A stretch of 7,756 bases of DNA from Candidatus Omnitrophota bacterium (GTDB lineage: Bacteria > Omnitrophota > Gorgyraeia > 2-02-FULL-51-18 > JAGOUK01): the NCBI GenBank assembly GCA_020058965.1, contig JAGVCY010000189.1:1-7756 (forward strand). Direction: 5' to 3'. Each line of letters starts with the position of its first letter. Position 1 is the first letter of the stretch. The notes under the pieces are model-generated. The model was given only the letters and a program-made list of their open reading frames with translations, was not told where the DNA came from and did not search any database. The position numbers and the translations under genes were made by a program. Below are positions 1 to 7,756 of the stretch, piece by piece.

Positions 1-1
1 C

Positions 2-400
2 GAGGAACAGCGTGCGATCGGCCGGGCGATGCGCCTTTTGGAGTTTTTTGGTTTGGAAAACAAGGCGCATGAGATGGCTCAGAACCTTCCCTACGGCCAT
101 CAGCGCAAACTCGAAATCGCCCGCGCGCTCGCGTCGGATCCCAAGCTGCTCCTGCTCGACGAACCCGCCGCTGGAATGAATCCCAAGGAAAAAGAAGCTC
201 TCGTGCCGCTGATCCGCGCGATCCGCGACCGCGGCGTGACGCTCGTTCTCATCGAGCACGACATGAAGTTCACCATGCCGCTCTCCGACCGGGTGATCGT
301 TCTCGACTACGGTAAAAAAATCGCCCACGGCACGCCGCGCGAAGTGCAATCCGATCCTCGCGTCATCGAGGCCTATTTGGGAAAAACGGAAACGGTATGA
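2..400 (+). CDS. livG: Branched-chain amino-acid-type ABC transporter ATPase LivG, 5'-truncated by window edge
   Basis: This is the C-terminal half (132 codons visible) of an ABC ATPase of the LivG/BraF type, one of the two cytoplasmic nucleotide-binding subunits of high-affinity branched-chain amino-acid or related importers. The frame is open from base 2 and the Walker A half lies outside the window, so the ATG at 29 is internal and not the start. Visible in order are the LivG-type signature NLPYGHQRKLEIARAL (visible residues 28-43, replacing the usual LSGGQ), Walker B LLLLDEP with Asp53 and Glu54, the D-loop GMNPKE, and the switch histidine in LIEHDM (His86). The tail HGTPREV...VIEAYLG is the usual LivG C-terminus. 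Its last bases overlap the next gene as ATGA, implying translational coupling. Substrate cannot be told from the ATPase: leucine/isoleucine/valine, other amino acids, urea and amides are all served by this family. Confidence 0.93.
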   Translation, partial: EEQRAIGRAMRLLEFFGLENKAHEMAQNLPYGHQRKLEIARALASDPKLLLLDEPAAGMNPKEKEALVPLIRAIRDRGVTLVLIEHDMKFTMPLSDRVIVLDYGKKIAHGTPREVQSDPRVIEAYLGKTETV

Positions 401-1104
401 TCCTCGAAGTCGAATCGCTCAATTCCGGTTACGGAAAAATTCAAGTTCTCAAGGACATCCGCCTGACCGTTCCGGCCGGCGGCATCGTCGCGTTGATCGG
501 ATCCAATGGCGCTGGTAAATCCACTTTTTTGATGACGCTGTCGGGGATCGTCAGACCCTGGTCGGGCGTCATCAGTTTTGAGGGCCAGCCGATTCACGGA
601 CTGTCCGCAGATGAGATCGTGCGGCGCGGTGTAGTGCAAGCGCCCGAAGGCCGCCGCGTCTTCGCCCGCATGACCGTGGAAGAAAATATGGATCTCGGCG
701 CGTACACGCGTCCGCGCGGCGCGAATCTCGCGGCTGATAAGGAAGAACTTTTTACGCTGTTTCCAATTTTAAAAACACGGCGAAAGGGGCTGGCGGGAAA
801 TTTAAGCGGAGGCGAGCAGCAAATGCTGGCAATGGCCCGAGCGCTCATGGCACGGCCCAAGCTGCTTCTACTCGACGAACCCAGTCTGGGCCTCGCGCCC
901 AAAATGGTCGAAGCCGTTTTCGCCCTGATTCGCCAAATCAACGCCCGCGGCATCACGGTGCTCCTCGTCGAGCAGAACGCCTACAAAGCCCTGCAAATCG
1001 CCCAAACGGCCTATGTGATTGAGAATGGCGTCAATGATTTGGAAGGCGCCGGAAGCGAATTATTAAAAAACCCGAAGGTAAAAGCCGCGTACCTGGGCGC
1101 GTAA
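397..1104 (+). CDS. livF: Branched-chain amino-acid-type ABC transporter ATPase LivF
   Basis: This is a complete 235-residue ABC ATPase, the usual LivF length, and the partner of LivG in the importer's ATPase dimer. Visible motifs are Walker A GSNGAGKST (35-43), Q-loop Gln81 followed by the LivF-typical APEGR, signature LSGGEQQML (136-144), Walker B LLLLDEP (156-162, Asp160/Glu161), D-loop SLGLAP, and LVEQN at 190-194. The switch position there is Gln193 rather than His, which is normal for LivF. The start ATG at 397 overlaps the livG stop (ATGA), and a weak purine stretch GGAAA lies just upstream, which fits coupled translation from livG. Permease genes (livH, livM) and the binding protein are presumably upstream, outside the window. 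The C-terminal VKAAYLGA is typical. No clear intrinsic terminator follows; the convergent gene ends 13 bp away. Confidence 0.95.
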   Translation: MILEVESLNSGYGKIQVLKDIRLTVPAGGIVALIGSNGAGKSTFLMTLSGIVRPWSGVISFEGQPIHGLSADEIVRRGVVQAPEGRRVFARMTVEENMDLGAYTRPRGANLAADKEELFTLFPILKTRRKGLAGNLSGGEQQMLAMARALMARPKLLLLDEPSLGLAPKMVEAVFALIRQINARGITVLLVEQNAYKALQIAQTAYVIENGVNDLEGAGSELLKNPKVKAAYLGA

Positions 1105-1117
1105 AACGCGTCCTGCG

Positions 1118-2422
1118 TCAATACCGCTTAGTGACTCCCGCAGCCAACAAGTGGATCACGCCTGAATATTCCCCGTCCACGACCGCTCCGGCGGAAGTGC
1201 CCACCGAATTATCAATTTTGGATGGGCCCTTGTAAATGCCAGAGTAAGTGAGCGTCACATCATAGGTAGCGGCGCTGTACAAAAGACCGGCCGTCAAGCC
1301 ATGGCGATCACCGTCCGGGATCACATTGCTGTAATTGGCCTTGTTCGCCGCCTGCTGATAATAAAATCCGCCCCCGAGCATCGTCCAGGTCGGATTGAGC
1401 TTGTAGGACGCGCCCAAGTGATAGGACCAGGAATCATTGTAATCTTGAGTCACCGCCCCCAAGGCATCCAGAATGGCGTTGGATTGGTCAAAGGTGACAT
1501 GCAGGGTATCAAACGAGGACCAGCGCGTGTAAGTGGTATCGAATTCAAGGTCCAACTTGTCGGTCGCCCGGAGATGATAGCCGAAGGTCAAGGCGTCGGG
1601 AAATGTGAGATCGAAATCGGCGGAAGTCTTGAAGTTCGTTCCTCCAAAGGTTCCGGCGAGCACCCCTAGATTATCAACATTTATTTCGCCGCCATATTTG
1701 ACACTGACCTGACTGCGGTAGGCGACACCGAGTGTCTGCCGCTCATCCAAGGTGATCAAGGCCCCCAGGTTCCACCCCATCCCCTGTCCGCGGGCGTCCA
1801 ATTCGAATGGAGAATCATCAATGCCTGGAAAGCCGGATATCCCAGTCGCAATAAAAGCGGTGTTCAATTTTGCCACCTGCTTAAAAGTGGTGCTCATATA
1901 GGACATTCCCCCGCCGATCGATAATTGCGGCGAAACTTCATACGCCAAAGCCGCCGTGAAGTTGTTCGTCAATATTTCATTGAAGTAACCGGTGTACCTG
2001 AAGTTGCCGGTGCTGCTGTATTTGGTTGAAAGGCCGAAGGGCGAGTTCACGCCGACGCCCGCCGTGACATGCTTGAACGGAGTCTGGAACGAGGCGAACA
2101 TCCCCGGCACGACCGCCGGCACCACGGCGGCGCTTTCGTCCACCCCGCCGTTGCTTCCTTTGTAGGTGTCAAAAACGGCGACGACGGTCGCGTTGCCGTT
2201 GAACTGCGTGCCCTTGAGCCGTGTCAATCCGGCCGGATTAAACATCAGCGTCGATGGATCCTGAGGGTCCGCCACGGCCGCGTTACCTTTAGCCAGCGCG
2301 AGCGCGCTGTCTGTCCCGATCTCGGACGAGGAGGAACCCAGGGCGAACGCCGAACCGACTCCCAACCACAAAACTCCAACGCTGGTCGTTAAAATCCTCA
2401 CAGCGCGTCTTAATTTTGGCAT
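1118..2422 (-). CDS. FadL/OMPP1/TodX-family outer-membrane channel protein
   Basis: This is a predicted outer-membrane beta-barrel of the FadL/OMPP1 (Toluene_X) family, which passes long-chain fatty acids or hydrophobic compounds across the outer membrane. From the chosen start the product is 434 residues, near the family's 400-450. Residues 1-27 form a signal peptide: basic MPKLRR, a hydrophobic core, and a cleavage site after SAFA. Next come ALAKGNAAVADPQDPS and NPAGL (62-66), matching the N-terminal hatch segment of FadL, where NPA is characteristic. The rest is alternating amphipathic strands rich in Gly/Tyr/Thr, ending in Tyr. I chose ATG at 2422 over the in-frame ATG at 2446 because GAGAGG (2427-2432) sits four bases upstream of it, whereas no ribosome site precedes 2446; the shorter form also gives a cleaner signal peptide. 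It has its own promoter. The true substrate is unknown. Confidence 0.88.
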   Translation of the reverse strand: MPKLRRAVRILTTSVGVLWLGVGSAFALGSSSSEIGTDSALALAKGNAAVADPQDPSTLMFNPAGLTRLKGTQFNGNATVVAVFDTYKGSNGGVDESAAVVPAVVPGMFASFQTPFKHVTAGVGVNSPFGLSTKYSSTGNFRYTGYFNEILTNNFTAALAYEVSPQLSIGGGMSYMSTTFKQVAKLNTAFIATGISGFPGIDDSPFELDARGQGMGWNLGALITLDERQTLGVAYRSQVSVKYGGEINVDNLGVLAGTFGGTNFKTSADFDLTFPDALTFGYHLRATDKLDLEFDTTYTRWSSFDTLHVTFDQSNAILDALGAVTQDYNDSWSYHLGASYKLNPTWTMLGGGFYYQQAANKANYSNVIPDGDRHGLTAGLLYSAATYDVTLTYSGIYKGPSKIDNSVGTSAGAVVDGEYSGVIHLLAAGVTKRY

Positions 2423-2426
2423 GAAC

Positions 2427-2432
2427 CCTCTC
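2427..2432 (-). promoter_or_regulatory. Ribosome binding site deciding the fadL-like start
   Basis: On the minus strand this reads GAGAGG, followed by GTTC... spacing of four bases to the ATG at 2422. It favours the internal ATG over the upstream in-frame ATG at 2446, which lacks any purine-rich site. Confidence 0.6.
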
Positions 2433-2454
2433 GTATTTAGCGGCATGACGACAC

Positions 2455-2482
2455 GACATCAACCCGAGTGTGTTTAGATGTC
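2455..2482. promoter_or_regulatory. Possible operator or leader hairpin: GACATC-N16-GATGTC dyad
   Basis: GACATC at 2455-2460 and GATGTC at 2477-2482 are perfect 6-bp inverted repeats separated by 16 bases. The distal arm begins immediately downstream of the fadL-like -10 box and covers the predicted transcription start. It could be an operator blocking polymerase or a small hairpin at the very 5' end of the transcript. A 6-bp match can arise by chance, so this is tentative. Confidence 0.3.
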
Positions 2483-2510
2483 ATTATAGCATTTTAGTTA
2501 CTTTTGTTTA
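2483..2510 (-). promoter_or_regulatory. Sigma70-type extended -10 promoter for the fadL-like gene
   Basis: On the minus strand there is a perfect TATAAT at 2483-2488 preceded by TGC, making an extended -10 (TGnTATAAT). A -35-like TAAACA (4 of 6) lies at 2505-2510 with a 16-base spacer. The predicted start of transcription is near 2476, giving a leader of about 54 bases before the ATG at 2422. The surroundings are strongly AT-rich, unlike the neighbouring coding DNA. The call rests on motif match only. Confidence 0.7.
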
Positions 2511-2537
2511 TTTTTAATAATAATAGTAAATAAAACA

Positions 2538-2566
2538 TTGATAAACCGCGATATTTTTGTCAGAAT
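2538..2566 (+). promoter_or_regulatory. Candidate promoter of the diguanylate cyclase gene, possibly leaderless
   Basis: TTGATA (2538-2543; 5 of 6 to TTGACA), a 17-base spacer, then CAGAAT (2561-2566; 4 of 6 to TATAAT) preceded by TG at the extended -10 position. The -10 ends six bases before the ATG at 2573, so transcription would begin at or beside the start codon. No Shine-Dalgarno sequence is present upstream of that ATG, which fits a leaderless message. Weaker AT-rich alternatives exist further upstream (about 2504-2532). Confidence 0.45.
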
Positions 2567-2572
2567 GTTCCC

Positions 2573-3754
2573 ATGTTGCAAAATTTGTTTTCTGACCGTT
2601 CTCGAAGATCCCTGCCCGCCGAGGTTCTGCGGCGTTACAAATCCAGCGCGGATGACATTCTGGCCTTTAGACTCCGTATTATCGCGCTGTGCGGTTCCGT
2701 GCTCTTCATGGGATTTATTTATGAGGATCGGCTTCTGTTCCCGACCGAACTCATTCTCCCCTTGGTCAAGATGCGCGTGTTGGTCTGCCTCATCCTCCTC
2801 TCATGCTTCACGGTCACGCTCATCAAGCGGTTCAGAAACCATATCGTGTGGGTGGCCGATCTGGCCTGCATCAGCACCATCGCCGGCGTCTGCTATGTCG
2901 TTTACCTCACGGACGGGGTCAACAGCGCATACTACAAGGACGGCTTCACCGTGGTCTTTTTGGCGCTGCTGATCGGCAACAGTTTTTATTACAAGCACCA
3001 GTTGATGGCCGGTCTCGTCAGCGTCCTGCTCTACACGGCCGCGGTCCGCGGAAGCGCCGTCCCTTTTGACGCGGCCAAATACTCGTACTCGATCTACATC
3101 ATTGGATCGGTCGTGTTCTTTGTCGCCCTCATGGTGCGGCTTTACGAAATGGAGCATTTTTACGGCTTTGCCCGGAACGAAGCGCTCACGCAAAGCGAAA
3201 ACAACTTGACCGACGCCAACAAGAAATTGGAGGTTTTGTTTCGTAACGCCGAAGAGATGTCCAAGATCGACGATCTGACAAAAATTTATAATCGGCGTCA
3301 TTTTTTTGATGTGTTGAACGGAAAAATTGAATCTTGCGCCAAAGAAGGCGTGTTTTTTTACGTCGTCATTTTTGATATCGACCATTTTAAAAAAATCAAC
3401 GATACCCACGGTCATCTCGCCGGCGATAAGGTCATCAAGCTCGTCGCCGAAGCCGTCAGTTCCAATATGCGGCCAAAAAGTTATATTGGGCGGTATGGGG
3501 GTGATGAGTTCTTGATCATCATCGACAAGGCGGATCAGGAAGTTTTTTTAAAACGGGTCGGCCGTTTGCAGGAGATGATCGGGGGGATCAAATTCACCAC
3601 CGGCGATCAACCCATCAAGATCTCAATGACCGTCGGCGCGGTCCGTGTGAACCCCGGTCAGTATCGCAGCGCGGAGCGGGTGGTTGAGGCGGCGGATATG
3701 GCACTGATCGAGGCCAAGCGTCGGTGTCGGGGGACGATCAATTTATTGGAATAG
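2573..3754 (+). CDS. Membrane-anchored diguanylate cyclase (six TM segments plus GGDEF domain)
   Basis: This 393-residue protein makes cyclic di-GMP from two GTP. Residues 1-30 are cytoplasmic and basic. About six hydrophobic segments follow (roughly 32-50, 61-82, 91-112, 124-138, 143-158, 171-190), an uncharacterised membrane sensor with no MASE family I can name. A helical linker (about 200-232) leads to the GGDEF domain (about 233-393). Catalytic residues look intact: FDID with Asp268, Asn276 and Asp285 of the guanine pocket, GGDEF 309-313 with Asp311 as metal ligand, and Lys382/Arg386 near the end, matching the PleD phosphate-contacting pair. The inhibitory I-site RxxD is degenerate: the expected positions 300-303 read RPKS. 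No EAL domain is present. The ATG at 2573 is the first plausible start; an in-frame stop lies at 2531. Active cyclase is likely; signal and targets are unknown. Confidence 0.93.
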   Translation: MLQNLFSDRSRRSLPAEVLRRYKSSADDILAFRLRIIALCGSVLFMGFIYEDRLLFPTELILPLVKMRVLVCLILLSCFTVTLIKRFRNHIVWVADLACISTIAGVCYVVYLTDGVNSAYYKDGFTVVFLALLIGNSFYYKHQLMAGLVSVLLYTAAVRGSAVPFDAAKYSYSIYIIGSVVFFVALMVRLYEMEHFYGFARNEALTQSENNLTDANKKLEVLFRNAEEMSKIDDLTKIYNRRHFFDVLNGKIESCAKEGVFFYVVIFDIDHFKKINDTHGHLAGDKVIKLVAEAVSSNMRPKSYIGRYGGDEFLIIIDKADQEVFLKRVGRLQEMIGGIKFTTGDQPIKISMTVGAVRVNPGQYRSAERVVEAADMALIEAKRRCRGTINLLE

Positions 3755-5425
3755 TTATTGACGGGACGCGGTCTTCGTCGCGGCCAGGACGGCGGTTACG
3801 GCTTCATAGAGCAGCCGGCCGGCAAGGCCGAGCAGGATGACGGCAACAAGGCCGATGAGGTCGAAGACCCGAGGAGACGCAAAAAGCTTGGCAAAAAACG
3901 GAATGACCAGGAGCGCGAGCGACCAAACAGTCATGATGAACATAAACACCATCGGGATCGCGCTCACCCACCAGGCCTTTTTAGTTTTCCATAGCCATAC
4001 GGACAGCACCATCAGCGTCAGCGCCGCCAAGAGCTGATTCGAAGTTCCAAAAATCGTCCAAAAAACCTTCCACGCGGGAACCGTTTTGCCGGCCGCGTCC
4101 GTGATCCGTATCGACACGCAGACGGCCGGCACCGCCAAACTCAGAGCCGTCGCCAACAATCGCCCGCCCTTCCCCTTCCACCCGGTCAGCTCCTCCAGCA
4201 AATACCGCGCCAGGCGCGTCGCGACATCCAGTGTGTCATAAATGAAGGTCGTGAAGGCCAGCAGGACAAACGAACGAGCCAGGTCGCGCGGAATCCCAAA
4301 ATGTTGAACGAACCGACCTAGGCCATCCGCATAAATTCGGTCCGGCGACGCGTGTGTCAGATCGGACCCGCGCGCTAACACCATCACCGTCGACAGAGCG
4401 ACCACCGCCACAAGCCCTTCCAACAGCATCCCGCCATAGCCCACCGCGCGGCAATCGGACTCCTTGTTGATCTGCTTGGAAGTGGTGCCCGAACAAACAA
4501 TGCCATGAAAACCCGAACACGCGCCGCATGCGACCGTCACAAACAACATGGGAAAAAGTATCATCCCGTTGGAACTGGTCCAACCGATGAACGCCGGATA
4601 CTGGATCGCCTCGCCGCCTAAAAAAAGTCCGACGATCCCGAATGCCAGTGTCAGGTAAAGAAAAAATCCGCCTAGATACCCACGCGGCTGCAGCAAAAGC
4701 CAAACAGGCAGAACCGACGCGATGAGGCAGTACCCCAACAACAGAAGATTCCAGATCTGCTGCGGCGCAAGTCCAAAAATAGACGGAAGGACGATCGGAA
4801 TCGTGTGACCAAAAACAACGGACAACACGACGAGCGCCAAGAAAAACACGGTTGCGGGCAGGAGCGGTATTTTGAGCTTGAGCGCGATGCCCATCGCGAG
4901 GCCGATCACGAGATAAAGGACCGATGACGTCGCCACGCCGCCGCCAAGCTCCGGATCGACGAACGAACTCGAAGTCAAATCGGTAAACGCGGTGATCACA
5001 TAAATGAGAGACAGCCAAACGAAGATCAGGAAAAAAATATAGCCCTGCCGGCCCAAATACCGCTTCACCAGATCGACCAGCGTGGAAGCACCGTGCTTCA
5101 CCGACCCAGTCAAACTTGCGAAATCATGCATCGCCCCAATAAAGATCGACCCCAGCACAATCCAAATCAAAACCGGCAGCCACCCAAACCAAAGTCCCGC
5201 CAAGATCGGACCCACGATCGGCCCCGCCGCCGCGATCGCCGAAAAATGCTGTCCTAGTAGAAATCCACGAGAGGTGGGAATAAAATCAACGCCATCACTT
5301 TTTTTATGCGCCGGCGTAGCACACGCATCATCCAGTCCGGTCACCCGCCCCAAAAACCGCCCATAAGTCCTGTAAGCAATAAAAAATATCACGCATACAA
5401 TCAACGCAGGTATGAAAAGCGGCAT
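3755..5425 (-). CDS. cstA: CstA-family carbon starvation / pyruvate-type transporter
   Basis: This is a polytopic inner-membrane transporter of the CstA family, whose E. coli members CstA and BtsT take up pyruvate with protons; CstA was earlier tied to peptide use in starvation. From the chosen start it is 556 residues, shorter than the roughly 700 of E. coli CstA, with many hydrophobic segments. Family blocks are GQHFSAIAAAGPIVGP (58-73), the Cys-rich ACGACSGFHGIVCSGTTS (299-316), DTLDVATRLARY (397-408) and FGTSNQLLAAL (459-469). I prefer ATG 5425 because GGAGAG (5430-5435) precedes it by four T residues; the upstream ATGs at 5449 and 5446 lack a ribosome site and lie at the edge of the palindromic element. 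Its stop touches the stop of the converging cyclase gene with no gap. It follows hppA on the same strand, so co-transcription through the repeat is possible. Substrate is not decided by the sequence. Confidence 0.92.
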   Translation of the reverse strand: MPLFIPALIVCVIFFIAYRTYGRFLGRVTGLDDACATPAHKKSDGVDFIPTSRGFLLGQHFSAIAAAGPIVGPILAGLWFGWLPVLIWIVLGSIFIGAMHDFASLTGSVKHGASTLVDLVKRYLGRQGYIFFLIFVWLSLIYVITAFTDLTSSSFVDPELGGGVATSSVLYLVIGLAMGIALKLKIPLLPATVFFLALVVLSVVFGHTIPIVLPSIFGLAPQQIWNLLLLGYCLIASVLPVWLLLQPRGYLGGFFLYLTLAFGIVGLFLGGEAIQYPAFIGWTSSNGMILFPMLFVTVACGACSGFHGIVCSGTTSKQINKESDCRAVGYGGMLLEGLVAVVALSTVMVLARGSDLTHASPDRIYADGLGRFVQHFGIPRDLARSFVLLAFTTFIYDTLDVATRLARYLLEELTGWKGKGGRLLATALSLAVPAVCVSIRITDAAGKTVPAWKVFWTIFGTSNQLLAALTLMVLSVWLWKTKKAWWVSAIPMVFMFIMTVWSLALLVIPFFAKLFASPRVFDLIGLVAVILLGLAGRLLYEAVTAVLAATKTASRQ

Positions 5426-5429
5426 AAAA

Positions 5430-5435
5430 CTCTCC
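5430..5435 (-). promoter_or_regulatory. Ribosome binding site deciding the cstA start
   Basis: The minus strand reads GGAGAG then TTTT before the ATG at 5425. This supports translation from 5425 rather than the tandem ATGs at 5446/5449, which are preceded by TCTCTAGCGG and belong partly to the inverted repeat. Confidence 0.6.
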
Positions 5436-5490
5436 AAATGAAGCATCATCCGCTAGAGAATCTCAGGGGGTCTGCGTAGCGCTTCTGGAA

Positions 5491-5515
5491 GGCGTTCGGC
5501 GTCCCCGCCGACGCC
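5491..5515. other. Inner hairpin A of the palindromic element
   Basis: GGCGT at 5491-5495 pairs with ACGCC at 5511-5515, and CGGCG at 5497-5501 pairs with CGCCG at 5506-5510. That makes ten pairs, with one bulged T at 5496 and the loop TCCC. Confidence 0.65.
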
Positions 5516-5524
5516 GTACAGGGA

Positions 5525-5557
5525 GCCGGCGCGTCTCGTCTTAGACAACGCGCCGGC
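5525..5557. other. Inner hairpin B of the palindromic element
   Basis: GCCGGCGCG at 5525-5533 is perfectly complementary to CGCGCCGGC at 5549-5557. The stem continues with TCT 5534-5536 against AGA 5543-5545 across a three-base bulge (CAA). The nine-pair all-G/C stem is very stable. No run of T follows on either strand, so it is not a standard intrinsic terminator. Confidence 0.65.
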
Positions 5558-5589
5558 GGCTCTGCGCGAAGCAGACTCCCTGAGGTTCT

Positions 5590-7677
<2,088 letters not shown>

Positions 7678-7682
7678 GATTG

Positions 7683-7688
7683 TTCCTT
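7683..7688 (-). promoter_or_regulatory. Strong ribosome binding site of hppA
   Basis: The minus strand reads AAGGAA followed by CAATC and the ATG at 7677. The site nearly abuts the stop codon of the putative upstream frame (TAA at 7691-7693), the arrangement expected for translational coupling within an operon. Confidence 0.65.
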
Positions 7689-7690
7689 CC

Positions 7691-7756
7691 TTAATGTGCG
7701 CTATGAGATTTTTCGTTGTGAGCAGTGTCTTTTTTGACGGGCCAAATCATCGAAGC
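7691..7756 (-). CDS. Possible 3' end of an unidentified gene upstream of hppA (partial)
   Basis: Reading the minus strand from the window edge, one frame is open for 21 codons and ends in TAA at 7691-7693, 13 bp before the hppA start. The peptide is ASMIWPVKKDTAHNEKSHSAH: a short hydrophobic stretch, then a hydrophilic tail with three His and four Lys. This resembles the cytoplasmic tail of a protein but is too short to identify. The tight spacing and the lack of a clear promoter before hppA favour a real upstream gene in the same operon. An open frame of this length can also occur by chance. Confidence 0.4.
   Translation of the reverse strand, partial: ASMIWPVKKDTAHNEKSHSAH

Noticed and set aside
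594..956. A 120-codon antisense frame inside livF
   Set aside because: Arg/Ser-rich shadow frame opposite an intact ABC ATPase; no independent evidence.
1062..1083. CC-TTCG-GG followed by T6 on the minus strand as an intrinsic terminator for the fadL-like gene
   Set aside because: The tetraloop and T-run look right, but the stem is only about three pairs, so stable termination is doubtful.
1098..1110. Small palindrome CGCGT-AAA-ACGCG at the end of livF as a terminator
   Set aside because: The five-pair stem has no following T-tract on either strand and includes the stop codon; too weak to call.
2538..2972. A 144-codon frame starting at TTG and running into the cyclase gene in another frame
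   Set aside because: The product is Ser/Cys/Arg-rich without family features, whereas the overlapping frame from 2573 encodes a full GGDEF protein.
3301..3553. Several seven-base A or T runs (3301-3307, 3353-3359, 3389-3395, 3543-3549) in the GGDEF domain as possible slippage or phase-variation sites
   Set aside because: They encode Phe and Lys with the commonly used TTT and AAA codons, and similar A7 runs occur in hppA and cstA, so they probably reflect codon choice.
4236..5018. A 260-codon open frame on the minus strand overlapping cstA in another frame
   Set aside because: It is Arg/Cys/Gly-rich with no recognisable domain, lies wholly inside a well-supported transporter gene, and is explained by the GC-rich third positions of that gene.

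Overview
The window is an ordinary-looking bacterial chromosomal segment of moderate GC content with very dense coding. A signal-peptide-bearing FadL/OMPP1 outer-membrane protein indicates a Gram-negative (diderm) organism. The mix of G/C-rich coding with many AAA/TTT codons, and the gene families present, do not allow a confident phylum call; I make none.

Layout. Positions 2-1104 (+) hold the end of livG and all of livF, the two ATPases of a branched-chain amino-acid-type ABC importer, overlapping by ATGA. Converging on them after a 13-bp gap is a FadL-family outer-membrane channel gene (1118-2422, -). A 150-bp AT-rich spacer separates it from a divergent gene for a six-TM diguanylate cyclase (2573-3754, +). 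The spacer holds a strong extended -10 promoter for the fadL-like gene and a likely leaderless promoter for the cyclase. The cyclase stop codon abuts, with no spacer, the stop codon of a converging CstA-family transporter gene (3755-5425, -). Upstream of that gene, on the same strand, is hppA for a membrane-bound proton- or sodium-pumping pyrophosphatase (5590-7677, -). Before hppA lies the apparent 3' end of another minus-strand gene (7691-7756), only 13 bp away, so these genes probably form an operon.

The most unusual object is a 155-bp nested inverted repeat (5446-5600) between hppA and cstA. It has 37-bp terminal arms matching at 33 positions and encloses two further GC-rich hairpins. One arm supplies the last two sense codons and the stop codon of hppA. 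It has no coding capacity and looks like a MITE-like or REP-like palindromic element, or a large structured RNA spacer.

Working together: the genes suit a nutrient-scavenging lifestyle, with amino-acid uptake (LivFG), hydrophobic-substrate passage through the outer membrane (FadL-like) and pyruvate or peptide uptake (CstA). The CstA uptake may draw on the ion gradient made by HppA from pyrophosphate. The cyclase may add c-di-GMP output tied to an unknown membrane signal. This functional link is inference from adjacency, not shown by the sequence. I see no defence system, transposase, CRISPR array, tRNA or rRNA.
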